64,000 nt of DNA from Fomes fomentarius (lineage: Eukaryota > Basidiomycota > Agaricomycetes > Polyporales > Polyporaceae), in assembly GCA_022606135.1 (NCBI GenBank), contig JABYQN010000001.1, forward strand, positions 248,001-312,000, read 5' to 3'. Under the pieces are notes generated by a model. The model was not told the origin of the DNA. It saw only the letters and a list, made by a program, of their open reading frames with translations, and made no database searches. This document shows positions 50,800 through 61,870 of this stretch, piece after piece; position 1 is the stretch's first letter, and the number at the start of each line of letters is the position of its first letter. The position numbers and the translations under genes were made by a program.

Positions 50800-52825
50800 T
50801 CATCCTTGTACGAGGGAGGGCTTGTTCGCAGTCGTCCACTGGTCTAGTATTCTCCAGAAGTGTGCCACGACAGACTTGTCAACATGACGGCGGTTAGGAT
50901 CGATCTTCCAAAGAGCCAACGATAAGCCATCTGGACCAGAAAGGAAACATTTTGCCCTACCTTGAGCTCCGTAACGTTCCAATCCTTGATTTTGGGGTTC
51001 GGCGGGTCGTTCGTCCAGGAAACGTAGATGCCTTTCACTACCGTAGGAGCTGAGTTGCACGTGTGAATGTCCTGATAAGGAAGATCGAGACCCACCGTGG
51101 TGAAACAAGGTTTTTGGTTCGGTCCACTTGTACGGTCGGAACTGCCATGCTTGTCCTGTGGTCATCACACATACCACTCGATCCCAGGCGTCAGCGCCGA
51201 ACTTCGCGAGCGCTTCCGTACTGTCCACGACGAAGTACCTGCCAGGTGCGGAGATGAGTCCTGCCTTGCGGCATGTATGTTCGAAACCACATGGTGACAT
51301 GCGCACCTCGTCTGCATCTCCGTCTCCCGGCCGGAAGAATCAATCGTTGTCCGTTTCCGGTAGATGGGAATCATGTCTTCCGGGCGCGCGTTACCCTCCG
51401 CGGCAGCGCGGGCACGTGCCTCCTGCGACGGCTCGAAGACCGCGTCTTGCAGAAACCGCCGCACGTTGTGCATGGTTATCAGGGACGTGGGCGAGGAGGA
51501 GATCATGATTATAGGGTATTGGTTGCCTGTGTTGGGAGTGCCGATAAGACCACGGGGTGAAACGGATACAAGCAGCGACAAATACTCACGGACTTTCCGG
51601 GGCTGCATTTTCGGGTCTGCGCGCGTGTTCGTGGCGTAAGCTCGAGGTATAGTACACGCAGGCGACGAACACACTGACCAGGCACAGGGGTAAGAGCGCT
51701 CGTTGAAGTGCCGCTTCTCCCACCTTCCTTCAGCTTTTTGAGCTTGTCTGCGAACGAGTCCTTCAGGGAGGTGAAGTTCTAGGTTGTATATGTCAGTACA
51801 GAATGAGATGCCAGGTTCATTGTGAGACGAACGTTCGGCTTGACGCCCCGTAGCACGGTATTGCGATCTTGCAGTTCTATCTCGTTCTGCTTGATCTTCT
51901 TCACGACGTCGATGTCGGAGGGGTCGGCGACGTATCTGCGTTTCAGCGGACTTGAGGTAGACTCTGCCCCTTTTGTGAATGACGAGATGGAAGGTAATGA
52001 GGCTGAACCTCGCAATTGTGGTGGTGTGCCTGGCGGTGTGGTTGACTCGGCTGTGTATCAACGTCAGCGGATGATTCATAGAAGGTGTGTGTGGCCATAT
52101 GGTCAAAGACACGGAGTCCGGGGAAGCATAGAAGGTACACGAGCCAGATTGAGCAAATTCCGAGGGAAATAGATCACGTTGCACATTTGCTAGATGCAAC
52201 AGTTATCATTGGGATTGACTGAAGTCCCAGACCATGCCAGGAATGAGTATTGCACCTGTGATATCGTGATGCCATTCCAATATATGCCAAGACACTCTCA
52301 GCAGCCAGACAAGGTATGGATGGTGCGTCATGGACCATGAGTTGGAACGGGAGCTCGTATAGGATAGGAATCCTTGGGCCGTTTGGTGTATCTGAAGTCC
52401 CAAGCGGGTCAATGGATTGAGTACTCACGTTCAACAGATATTAGTCCTGACAGTGTCTGCGTCTTATTGTGCAGCCACTCTACCACGTTCTTCCTCTCCG
52501 TGACACTCACGAAGCCGGCTGTGAGGCCATTCTCTCGGACCTGCTTCATGTACTCCGCACCAGGAGCATCTCGGAGGAGCCATGCGAGATAGACGGCGCC
52601 CAAGGGAAGAAAGTCGTGTGGGATGGCGTTAGGGTCAGTTGATGTTGCTCCCGGCTTTCGTAGTCGAGTCGGAGTCGACTTTGGCAGGGATAGCGTTGGT
52701 GAGAGAACAAGATGGGTAGCTTGTGAGAAGGAAGTGACCGTCGTAGATCCTTTCTTGTACCCTAACGGTCGTTTTGGTTTGAGAGATTGCTTGAGAGAGA
52801 GGAGAGGGTCTGAGTCGTTGCTCAT
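50800..52825 (-). CDS. cdc73: Cdc73/parafibromin, Paf1 complex subunit
   Basis: Subunit of the Paf1 complex, which travels with RNA polymerase II and promotes histone modification and elongation. The ATG at 52825 opens MSNDSDPLLSLKQSLK. The N-terminal domain contains AVYLAWLLRDAPGAEYMKQV and the helix FVSVTERKNVVEWLHNKTQT. A linker has RRYVADPSDIDVVKKIKQNE and then QDAVFEPSQEARARAAAEG. The C-terminal Ras-like domain contains PIIMISSSPTSLITMHNVRR, AWDRVVCVMTTGQAWQFRPY, KGIYVSWTNDPPNPKIKDWN and HFWRILDQWTTANKPSLVQG, ending at 50800. These segments are among the most conserved of Cdc73, so the call is firm. There are several short introns. The tail faces the F-box gene convergently across about 235 bases. 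Confidence 0.92.
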
Positions 52826-53085
52826 GATGGTTATAGCCGAACCGCGTTGAATAAATGGCACGCGGAAGATGGAGAGGACGAGGATGAGGCGCGTCACGTC
52901 GCGCGCGCGACCGCGGGAGAGCGAGTGATGTGTCACGGTGTCTTACTGTGTGACATATGTGACCGAGCCCATTTTTTGGGCGATGCAGATTGATTGCGAG
53001 CTTAAGTCTCGACCACATCCTCCCTCCCCGTGTTCCCTTCGTTTGAAGCATTAGTTTGCTTCTCTCGCCCTCTCTTGTGCACAAA

Positions 53086-55745
53086 ATGGCCTCGGTCCCT
53101 TCCCAGCAGTACGCCTGTCTGTTTCCCCAGCTTTTGCGGTCATTCTAGCTGTTTTTCTGACTGGTTCGCCGCACAGTTCGCGCACAGAAGAGCTTTGGCC
53201 TCGTCGGTGGCACGCCTAACTACGACTCCATCGACGCTTTGCAGTCACCCGAAGTGCCAGCAAGGACGTTCCAGTATAGCTCCGACGGCCGTCTCTTTGC
53301 CTACGTAATCCCTACAGGAGTCCGCATCTTCCAGGCCGAGAGCGCACAGCTCCTCCAGGAGCTCTCGCTCCCTAACATCCTAGAGATAAGCTTCTCCCCC
53401 CGCGGAACGTACCTCTCCATCTGGGAGAGGCCCCAAAAGATCGAGGACGGCGCCCAGCACAAGAACCTCCGTGTGTTCTCCGTCTCGACCGGCGAAGAAC
53501 TCGTCGCCTTCTCGCAGAAGTCGCAGGAGGGATGGGAACTCCAGTACACCATCTCCGAGTCGCATGCCATTCGTCTCGTCGGCCAGGAGATCCAGGTGTT
53601 CAGGCCCGCAGAGTGGTCGAAGGGAGTAGTGGACAAGCTCAAGGTAGAGGGTGCGACATCCATCGCCCTCAGCCCGGGACTCAATCCCTCCGTCGCCGTG
53701 TTCATCGCGGAGAAAAAGGTATGTATCTGTGCTATCCCTTTTCTCAAGTATCTCTCGGCAACTTCACTATACCACCCATCCGCTATCCTTTCTCCTTCAC
53801 TCTTCATTTACCGCGTGCAAACCGCGAGGTGTCCTTCCTACTTCCAGGGCCACGTTGTGCCCATTTTGCTACAGTCTGGACACACCGAGCACTCCTATGG
53901 ATCACACGACGTGCATCCGCTGAGCAACGGTGTGATATGCCAGGACGACTAAAACTTCCACCATTGCGACGCCTCAGCGCTCGCGAGAAATGGGGAAAGC
54001 AACACCCATCCTGGACTCGGTCCGAGTTTCCTCCCTTTCATTCTATGTCGCTGGCGGCTAGATTCTGCATGGGGGGTAGGCAGGAGTTGCATGCCCATCT
54101 CGTGAGGAAGGTATCGCCTGCCGATACCCCTATCGCTCGACCTTCTGTCTCCCTGTTGAGGCTCCTAATGCGGGTTTCATGGTGGACGATATCAGAGGTC
54201 GCGCAATGTTCTGCTATTTTTGTCCTCAGTGTCGATCGGGGTGGACAAATTGTTCGCAGTCCTGTGAATATCAGCTGATACCGGACTTTAGGGACAACCG
54301 GCCAGCGTCAAGATCTTCAGCCTCACGTCACTTGCCGCTGCGCCTACCTGCCAAAAGACGTTCTTTAAGGCCCAGCGCTCGCAAATCAAGTGGAACACGC
54401 TCGGCACACAGGTGCTCATCCTCACGCAGACTGACGTAGACCAGGCGAACAAGAGTTACTATGGAGAGACGGGCGGTCTGTACTTACTCAGCGCTGTGGG
54501 CAACTTCGACTGTCGTGTGGCGCTCGACAAGGAGGGTCCCGTCCACGACTTTGCATGGAGCCCGAACTCGAAGGAGTTCGGTGTCGTATTTGGCTGTGAG
54601 TAATGTACATAACCCTATCTGTTGACATGCAAGTGACCATGTCTACAGACATGCCCGCGAAGACTGTGCTCTTTGACCAGCGTGCACGGAGCCTTCATGA
54701 CTTCGGCACCGCGTTCGTCAACTTCATCGCCTTCAACCCGCAAGGCCGGCTGCTCGCCATTGCCGGCTTCGGTAACCTTGCGGGTAAGGTTGATATCTAC
54801 GATCGTCGTACGCTCAATAAAGTCACGGACATCGACGCGTCCAACACATCCCACTGCGAGTGGTCGCCAGACGGTCGCTTCCTGCTCACGGCGACCCTCT
54901 CCCCACGCCTCCGCGTCGATAACGGCATCAAGATATGGCACTGCACAGGGCCGCTCGTGCACATCCAGCTCACCGACGAGCTCTACCAAACATCGTGGCG
55001 CCCAACACCCGTAGACGTCCTGCCTGCATTCCCACCAAACATACCACAGAGTCCTGCTCCGTCCTCGAGTGTTCTCGAACACGTCGCTGTTGCGAAGCCA
55101 ACGCCGACGAAAGCTGCCGGGGCGTACCGACCGCCAGGTGCACGTGGTCTCGTGGCTTCATCTGCGTACAAGCGCGACGAGGGTACGCCGAGCGGACAGT
55201 CCACTCCGAACGGGCGGTACAGCAGGAGTCCCGCCCCTGGAAGGTACCAGAATGGGCGGAGACATGTTCCGGGAGCGCCTACGTCTCCTTCCCCTGTGAG
55301 GCAAAGCGGTGGTGACCAGGAGAAGCGTGGACGAAAGCGGAAGGGAGCGAAGGACAAAGACAAGGAGGCTGCGAAGAAGGATGGACAACAAGGTAGTGCG
55401 GCGCGGCCGTCACTTGATATCCAGGTGAACGGGAACGGTAACGCGGATCCCGCGGCGCCGCCCAGCGAGGGCGCATCTGTTCCCCCGACGCCCGGGGCTG
55501 ACCTCGGACTGGATCCGATTGCGAAAAAGGTCCGCAATTTGAACAAGAAGGTATGTGATCTGCGCGTAGCTTTCGCGTTATGAGGCATGGATGTTGATGC
55601 GTTTTTGTGCGTGTAGCTCAAGGCTATCGACGAGCTCAAGGAGAAGCAGAAGAAGGGCGAGCGGCTGGAGGCGACGCAGCTCAAGAAGATCGACACGGAG
55701 GCGGAGATCCGGAAAGAGCTGTCTGCGCTCGAGGTCTCCTCATAG
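53086..55745 (+). CDS. Eukaryotic translation initiation factor 2A
   Basis: eIF2A binds initiator tRNA to 40S ribosomes independently of GTP and acts in alternative initiation. Five exons, 53086-53116, 53177-53718, 54292-54595, 54649-55550 and 55617-55745, agree in phase and give 635 residues, within the usual family length. The start is MASVPSQQYAFRAQKSFGLV. The N-terminal beta-propeller runs through RTFQYSSDGRLFAYVIPTGV, GQPASVKIFSLTSLAAAPTC, VALDKEGPVHDFAWSPNSKE, YMPAKTVLFDQRARSLHDFG and TSHCEWSPDGRFLLTATLSP. A Pro/Lys-rich linker leads to a C-terminal coiled coil, AIDELKEKQKKGERLEATQL, ending KELSALEVSS. Intron 2 is 573 bases, about ten times its neighbours, yet joins EKK to GQPAS exactly as the family requires. 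A degraded copy of the 3' end sits at 58,845-58,901. Confidence 0.92.
53719..54291 (+). other. Unusually long intron 2 of the eIF2A gene
   Basis: The donor gtatgt and acceptor ctttag bracket 573 bases, while the other introns of the gene are 53-66 bases. A short hairpin (ggtatcg ... cgatacc, about 54,111-54,130) is visible. No recognisable protein, transposon end or RNA gene was found inside. Confidence 0.65.
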
Positions 55746-56467
55746 CGTTCATACTATGATACCTCCCGCGTTCGTGCCGCCATCTTGCATTGTCTCATTC
55801 ACGCCAGTATTCACGACGCCCTATATGATCTACCTACCTATAGACTTCGAGCTCTGATTACGTTGATACACCTTGCTCTCCCCATCCCACGTCGAGTCTC
55901 CGCATCATCCTCCCGGACATTAACCATCATATCCATTTACTTATCGCGTGCTATGCCGCATCGCCGAGTCTGTCATCGCGTACCCATCTGTCACTGTCGC
56001 CTTTGGTGTGCCTGCTGTGTTTGAGTTATATTATGGGAAGACATCGATGTTGTATACGAACACATGATGAGATCTGCAGGCTCTAGTCGAAGAAGCGTTT
56101 GCGAACAAATGTCATGTCGGGGAAAGAGAGGCGAGCGAGAAGGGGATCAATAGACTACTCAACTCCGCCGATTGTTAACTGGCGGGGATTCGGGAGCTCG
56201 AGAGTCGACGCGGTGATCGTCACTCGGGGCGTCGAGTATGCGCCCAGTCACCCAGTGGAGAAACATGAAAACAAGAACAGGGGGGAGGCTTCGTAGAAGG
56301 GCTGTGTCTGGTACCGGCCATGCATACTCTGCTTGGGCAGTGATCTCGCTTACATTCGTCAAAATATAATCTCGTTCAATTCCAGAAAGCGCAATTCAAT
56401 CTGATCCTGCTCATAAACGTACTAACACTTTCTCCGTGGCGTACGTCGCCTCAGGTAGCCAACAGGA
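55746..56467. other. Convergent intergenic region, eIF2A and F-box copy 1
   Basis: About 720 bases. The part from about 56,280 to 56,467 resembles the flank downstream of F-box copy 2 (about 59,925-60,100), which marks one edge of a duplication. No gene is seen. Confidence 0.5.
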
Positions 56468-58126
56468 TCAACGCAGCGGAATACTAACTACTATGCTGCT
56501 GTCAAAAACCACCAACTCGTCCACCATCTCTCGGAGGTCCCTCAAGAGCGAAGAGAGGGCCGTCTCGCCTTCAACAACGCCCGCGGAGATCTCGCCTAGA
56601 CCGTCTTGCAACGGCGGCTTCTTCGCGTCTGGCAGTCCGTAGATCTCCAACCGATGGACCCACACCTTCGCGCCTTCTTCCGTCGTGCCCGAAAGGATCT
56701 TCTTTAGACCAGAAAGCTCCCCAGCCGCCTCTGCGAGCTCACCAGGAAGCTCCCACGCAAGCGCGAGAGGCTTGCGCGGCGCCAGTACTACTTCTCCATC
56801 ATCCTGCTGGCCGTCCGGGCCACCTCCTCTGGCTGGTTTGTAGCATTCGAGGAACCAACTCGCAAAGCCGACCTTGACTTGGAGCGACGACGAGCGAAGA
56901 AGCTCGAGTCGGGTGAGATCCCAAAGTGACCGTGTCAGGAAAAATAGCCATGCATTCCTCTGGTTCCACGAGTGAACCGAGTAAAGGGAAGAGCTCTTCC
57001 CGACGGTGAGGGTGGACAGCTCGGGGTTTCGTTCGAATGCAGATACGGATCCTTCAATGTCGTACACACTGTCCATATACATCCTGGCTTGGAAGCGCCT
57101 TTGGCCGCGGACATCGCCGGATAGTGTGCATCTGTTCCGATGTGGTGGGTTGTCTTCGACGATCGAAAGACGATCGATGAACGGTGGAGAGTGGAAGCCA
57201 GGAAAGTCTGGAGGGATGGCGTAATTCAAGCCCACTTGGCGTCGGGGAGTCTCGAGAACAATCGCGATGGGAGGTGGGGAGCGTAGGAGCATGAGGGTGT
57301 CCCAGAGTATGACCACGTTCTCCACAATGACCTTGTTCAGTTTAGGCAGATCCACGAATTCGCCAGGATGGACAGCAGGAGGTGGGCTAAACAACGGTTT
57401 CTTGAGCAGACTGAGCTTGCAAAGAGCCGGGCACTTGCTGAGTATCTCGGCGAGGTGTCTACAATTAAAGTGGGGGTCAAGGAGGATTTCAGGGGGATGC
57501 GAGGGGCGAGACGACGAACGAGGAGGAGCAGAGATAAGAGCAGTTGATTGTCAGATGGCGCAGAGCAGGGAGCGTGACCGCTTCTTTCCAGGTAAGTGGT
57601 CTCGTTTCGAACCCAGGACCCGGAGCACAAGGCCCATGGTGAAGTCGACTATTCTCCTATGATATGGAGCAAGCACGTCCAAAGCGGAGGGCGTCGCTTC
57701 CGCGATGTACAGCTTGATCGGAAGTGACCCAGAGCGTGCCAATGCCATGCGCAGGAACGACTTGTCGCGATCGGAAAACAGTTCGTGTAATCGGAGCGAC
57801 CGAGCGTTCGCCCAGAACTCATATGTTGCGAAGAGGACCGCGTGCCAACGACTGCATACATACGCGGCCCGTACGTCCTCGCGCCTATCGAATGCGTATA
57901 CAAAGATCCGCATGAGGAGCTCATTCGGGAGACGATGGATTGGGAGAGCGGCATTGTGGAGGCGGCGCAGATTGCTGATGTGTTTCTGTAGGACCTCTAC
58001 TTGCGCAAGAGCCCATGATGTTATCTCGTTCTCCGGAAGTGTGCGCAACACTGTCTGCTCCTCTGGAGGTAGAGAGGCGGAGACGTCGGGAAATGGAAGA
58101 GGGAACCGACTGTCCGACTCGGTCAT
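56468..58126 (-). pseudogene. F-box protein paralog 1, disrupted
   Basis: Paralog of the intact gene at 60,101-61,870. The start MTESDSRFPLPFPDVSASL and the F-box LPIHRLPNELLMRIFVYAF, then AAYVCSRWHAVLFATYEFWA, are intact, as is the long C-terminal part from HLAEILSKCPALCKLSLLK to VVFDSSIVVSIPLR. In between, about 57,430-57,650, the frame breaks. Relative to the paralog about 30 codons are missing after FTMGL, and the homologous text ETRPLTWKEAVTLPALRHL lies in a different frame. One extra base near 57,500 then returns to the first frame. In that frame a TGA at about 57,548-57,550 interrupts the reading. An intron covering the damaged part is conceivable because a gt donor and a tgtag acceptor exist, but the paralog shows coding sequence there. 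I judge it a pseudogene or a shortened, differently spliced gene. Confidence 0.65.
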
Positions 58127-58844
58127 CAGTATCTGCGAGTACAGTGAGCAAAATTCGATCAAGGACTTATAAAACCAAACCCCCCCCCATCCCCAGAGAC
58201 GCCACGTACCGACCACGACTATCCACAAGCTCCGAGGCCCAGTGTAGATGACAGACTGAGAGAAGAGGAAAAGGGGTCAATCACTTCAACGCCTCGCTCC
58301 AGCAGGCGGGAATACAAGGAGGTAGTCTCTAGCGGGCGTGAGCGAAGAAGGTGAGAAAAAGGTTTGCTGGCGAGGGCGAAGAAGGAAATTCTGCGAAGGC
58401 TTAAGCGGCAGAAGGTTGGGACTACTAGACCTGAGGCGATGTCCCCTGTCCGCCGTGTATTTGGGCGCTTGTCCCTATGTCCTGGGGTCCTCTTCGCCTT
58501 ACCCGAAATTACCATGTTTAGGTAAACTTCCGGACCACGATATCCACGTCCTGCGGAGGTTGTTTATTGACTCGTTATTTAATCGTCTCAGCTCGCACCG
58601 AAGCAGTTTTTATGTTTCCGCGAGTTCAGAGTCAGAGATGAACGTGTTGGCAGTAATACATTCATCAAGTCGCGGGCGCTTCGCTTGTGTCCCGTTCGCC
58701 TCTGATCCCGTTTCCCACTCCCTAATCTAGGGTTAAATCGCTTCGCCTAAGGTCGGGACGTACAGTATAAGTACTTGCTCACCTGTACCTTTCACATGTG
58801 TTGCACCAGCGCGATCGACTTTACCAAGGCTATTTGCTGTAGAA
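58127..58844. other. Intergenic, upstream of F-box copy 1
   Basis: About 720 bases. The first part (near 58,230-58,280) resembles the region upstream of F-box copy 2 near 61,970-62,020. No gene is supported. Confidence 0.5.
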
Positions 58845-58901
58845 GCTAGAGGCCACGCAGCTCAGGAATCTCGACACAGAGGCGGAGATCCGGAAAGAGC
58901 T
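58845..58901 (+). pseudogene. Copied fragment of the eIF2A 3' exon
   Basis: By eye 51 of 57 bases match 55,664-55,720 in the last eIF2A exon. The fragment encodes LEATQLRNLDTEAEIRKEL against LEATQLKKIDTEAEIRKEL in the parent. A weaker match (caaggctat) sits about 20 bases upstream, suggesting an internal deletion. The orientation is the same as the parent gene 3.2 kb away, and no intact gene surrounds it. It abuts the truncated F-box gene that ends at 58,905. Confidence 0.85.
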
Positions 58902-58904
58902 ACG

Positions 58905-59626
58905 TCAAGATGACTCCTCGAGAGACGCGACAGAGGTAGTCCCGTAGAGATAGCCAGGCGGGGTGCCGTTGAGATACTTAAGACGAGGCAAGTCCTCGTT
59001 GCGCGATTCCCCCTTGATTTCGCCTCGTGATAGGTCCACCACAATCTCGATCTGCAATGACTCGAGGTTGCTCCAGTCCTCGCTTGTGTTGCCCTCCTGG
59101 AATAGCGCAAAGTTCCCTGCATGGCTCACGCCCCATATGCGAAAATCTGAAATCCGCGCAGCGTACGGGCGAACGGCCTCCCACGCCTCGCGATGGTAGT
59201 CGAGCTCGAGAAGGACGGGCGGGAAGGTGAGTGGGGCCACGCGTGGCAGCAGCGCGGCCTGCGTGCGCATGTGGCTGGTACGCCAACGACAACAGACCTT
59301 GCCCTGGTGTAGCATCCATCTCAATTCAACCGTGTTGCGCCATTCAAGGCTCGATCCGTCGCTGTCGCCTGACTCTAAGCATTGCTCGGTCATCAGCTCG
59401 AATATATCAATGAGTGTATCGTCAGACAGACGATTTATTGGCGCGGGGGCATTACGCATCGTGAGGACTGTGAGGTGGTGCTTCTTGAATTCGTCCGCTT
59501 TCGCATCGAGCCATGCTTAGGCTCGTCTTCGGGGACTTGACTTGAAGCATCTCTGTCTGCCGCTGGGAGCGTAGACAAGAGCTTCGAGAAACCGAAGATA
59601 TCGTTGGATGCGACGCTTTGCGCCAT
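58905..59626 (-). pseudogene. Truncated third F-box gene
   Basis: A minus-strand remnant different in sequence from the two flanking paralogs. The ATG at 59626 gives MAQSVASNDIFGFSKLLSTL and continues to VPEDEPKHG. The family-like text AWLDAKADEFKKHHLTVLTM follows in another frame, as if one G were lost near 59,517-59,520. An F-box then reads MRNAPAPINRLSDDTLIDIF, followed by GKVCCRWRTSHMRTQAALLP and a leucine-rich stretch. The reading ends at 58,905, right beside the eIF2A fragment, so most of the C-terminal repeat region is missing. The later ATG at 59459 could still give a 184-residue product. Confidence 0.6.
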
Positions 59627-60100
59627 TGTTAGCAACTGTCAGGAATCTGAGACCTGTTATAGGGATGAGCGACGTGATCTCCGTGATACCCTAGCACATA
59701 CTACACTCACAGTAACCCCTTTGAAGGATCACTGGTGTCGGACCAATCAAGGAACGTCGCCAGAGTCGAGAGTCTAACGAGGGCAAACGAATGCGGAAAA
59801 ATCGTACTACTCCGCGTCTATCTCGTCCTCGGGAATAGCCGGGATCCCTCGCTCAAGACACAAACTTCCAACAACCGGTACTCACTGGGTTTTGGCGGAG
59901 CGAGCGGCACAAACAAGAAACGGGAGGGAGGCCTCGTGGAAGGCTGCCAGCCATACTTACTCTGCTTGGGATGGTAGTGATCTCGCTTCGGACGTTCGCC
60001 CAACATATACCCAAACTCAAGTCTCTCCAGATGGTACAATTTCTGATCGTTCTCATGAACACTTTCCCCTGGAGTACGTAACGTCAGGGAGCCGGCGGGA
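59627..60100. other. Flank downstream of F-box copy 2
   Basis: About 470 bases. From about 59,925 onward it aligns by eye with 56,280-56,467 (shared gggaggc.tcgt.gaagg and tactctgcttggg), the 3' flank of the other copy. No gene is seen. Confidence 0.5.
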
Positions 60101-61870
60101 TCACCGCGTCGGGATACTAGGTTCTATGCCACTATCAAGAACCACCAGCTCGTCCACCATCTCTCGGATGTCGCTCAAGAGCGAAGAGACCGTCTCGCCT
60201 TCAACGCCCGTGGAGATCTCGTCTAGGCCGTCTTGCAACGGCGGATTCTTGGAGTCTGGCAGCCCGTAGATCTCCAACCGATGGATGCGCACATTCCCGC
60301 CTTCTTGCATTGCGTCCCAAAGGATCTTCTTCAGATCAGAGAGGTCTCCAGCCGCCTCTGCGGGCTCACTAGGAAGCTCCCATGCAAGCGCGAGGTTGGG
60401 CGGCACCTGCACCACCGCTCCTCCATCCTCTTGGCCACCCTGGCCGCGTCTGACCCAGCGTTCGAGGAAACAATTCGCAAAGGCGATCTTGACTTCATGC
60501 GATGACGCGCGAAGAAGCTCGAGTCGGGTGAAGGACAGTATACACAGGCACAACAGCCATGTACTCATCGCATCCTTCGGAGGTTCATATCGTGAGTCAC
60601 CCCAGTAAACGTGAGAGCCCATTCCGATGGTGAGGGTGCGCAGTTCTGGGTTTTGCGTAAATGGAGATATGAGTCCTAAGATGTCGTGGGCATTATGCCT
60701 ATACATCTTGGCTTGAAATCGCGTTTGGCCGTTGACATTGCCAGATACTGTGCATCTGTCCGAATCTGGTGGGTTGTCTTCGACGATGGATATATGATCG
60801 ATGAACGGTGGAGAGTAGAATCCAGGAAACTCCAGAGGTATGGCATCTTTCAGGGAAGCCATGTCATCTCGACGGTGAGTCTCGATAACGATCGCGATAG
60901 GAGGCGGGGAGCGTAGGAGTTTTAGGGTTTCCCCGAGCATGACTATATCATCTACGGTGATCTTGCGCAGTTTAGGCAGATGCACGGTTTGGCCAGGATG
61001 GTCATCATGGAGGAGCAGATGCACGATTCGGCCAAAGAGGAACAGGCGCCGAGTGACCAGACTGAGATCGCAAAGAGCGGCACACTTGCTGAGGATTTCG
61101 GCGAAGCGTGTCCAATTCATGTCTGAGTCGAGGAGGATACACAGGGATGTGAGGGGCGAGGCGACGAGCGATGAGGAGAGAAACCTGCTGGCGATTTCCA
61201 GACGACGCAGAGCAGGGAGCGTGTCTCCTTCTCCCCAAGTCAGTGGCCTCGTATCGGATGATCCCAACAAAGTGAGACTGCGTAGGTTCTGCATGCAACG
61301 CAATGTGGTGGGCAGTCGAAGGTCATCGTTGTCCCATTGTTTGTACCCGGGACCTTCAAGATCCATGGTGAATCCAACTATTCTCCTATGGTGGGGAGCA
61401 AGTACGTCCATAGCGGAGGGCGCCGCATCCGCAATGTCCAGCTTGATCGGAAGTGGCTCAGAGCGTGCCAACGCCATGCGCAGGAAGGAATCGTCGGAAG
61501 ACAGGGGGTGTAATCGGAGCAACCGAGCGTTCGACAGAGCATTCGCCCAGAACTCAAGTGTTGCGAAGAGGACCGCGTGCCAATGACTGCATACATACGC
61601 GGCCCATACGTCCTCGCGACTATCAAATGCGTATACAAAGATCCGCATGAGGAGCTCATTTGGGAGACGATGGATTGGGAGAGCGGCGTTATGGACGCGG
61701 TGCAAATTGTGGATGCGTTTCTGTAATACCTCTACTTGCGCAAGAGTCCATGATGCTATCTCGTTCTCCGGGAGTGTACGCAACGCTATCTGCTCCTCTG
61801 GATGCAGAGAGGAGGACACATCGGAAAATGGGAGAGGGCTTTGTGAGTCTGAATGGAGGGACTCGGCCAT
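60101..61870 (-). CDS. F-box protein paralog 2, intact
   Basis: Single-exon gene of 589 codons from the ATG at 61870 (MAESLHSDSQSPLPFSDVSS). ATG at 61882 and an upstream extension to 62101 are also open, but only the part from MAES matches the paralog's start. A short coiled coil (LAQVEVLQKRIHNLHRVHNA) precedes the F-box LPIHRLPNELLMRIFVYAF and the second half YVCSHWHAVLFATLEFWANA. The C-terminal region holds degenerate leucine-rich repeats: LRCMQNLRSLTLLGS, TLPALRRLEIASRFLSSSLV, ALCDLSLVTRRLFLFGRIVH and TRLELLRASSHEVKIAF. It probably serves as an SCF adaptor; the target is unknown. It is the undamaged member of a tandem pair. Confidence 0.85.
   Translation of the reverse strand: MAESLHSDSQSPLPFSDVSSSLHPEEQIALRTLPENEIASWTLAQVEVLQKRIHNLHRVHNAALPIHRLPNELLMRIFVYAFDSREDVWAAYVCSHWHAVLFATLEFWANALSNARLLRLHPLSSDDSFLRMALARSEPLPIKLDIADAAPSAMDVLAPHHRRIVGFTMDLEGPGYKQWDNDDLRLPTTLRCMQNLRSLTLLGSSDTRPLTWGEGDTLPALRRLEIASRFLSSSLVASPLTSLCILLDSDMNWTRFAEILSKCAALCDLSLVTRRLFLFGRIVHLLLHDDHPGQTVHLPKLRKITVDDIVMLGETLKLLRSPPPIAIVIETHRRDDMASLKDAIPLEFPGFYSPPFIDHISIVEDNPPDSDRCTVSGNVNGQTRFQAKMYRHNAHDILGLISPFTQNPELRTLTIGMGSHVYWGDSRYEPPKDAMSTWLLCLCILSFTRLELLRASSHEVKIAFANCFLERWVRRGQGGQEDGGAVVQVPPNLALAWELPSEPAEAAGDLSDLKKILWDAMQEGGNVRIHRLEIYGLPDSKNPPLQDGLDEISTGVEGETVSSLLSDIREMVDELVVLDSGIEPSIPTR

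Noticed and set aside
53532..54278. Open frame running from eIF2A exon 2 into its long intron
   Set aside because: It is out of frame with the eIF2A exon, and its intronic part has no recognisable content.
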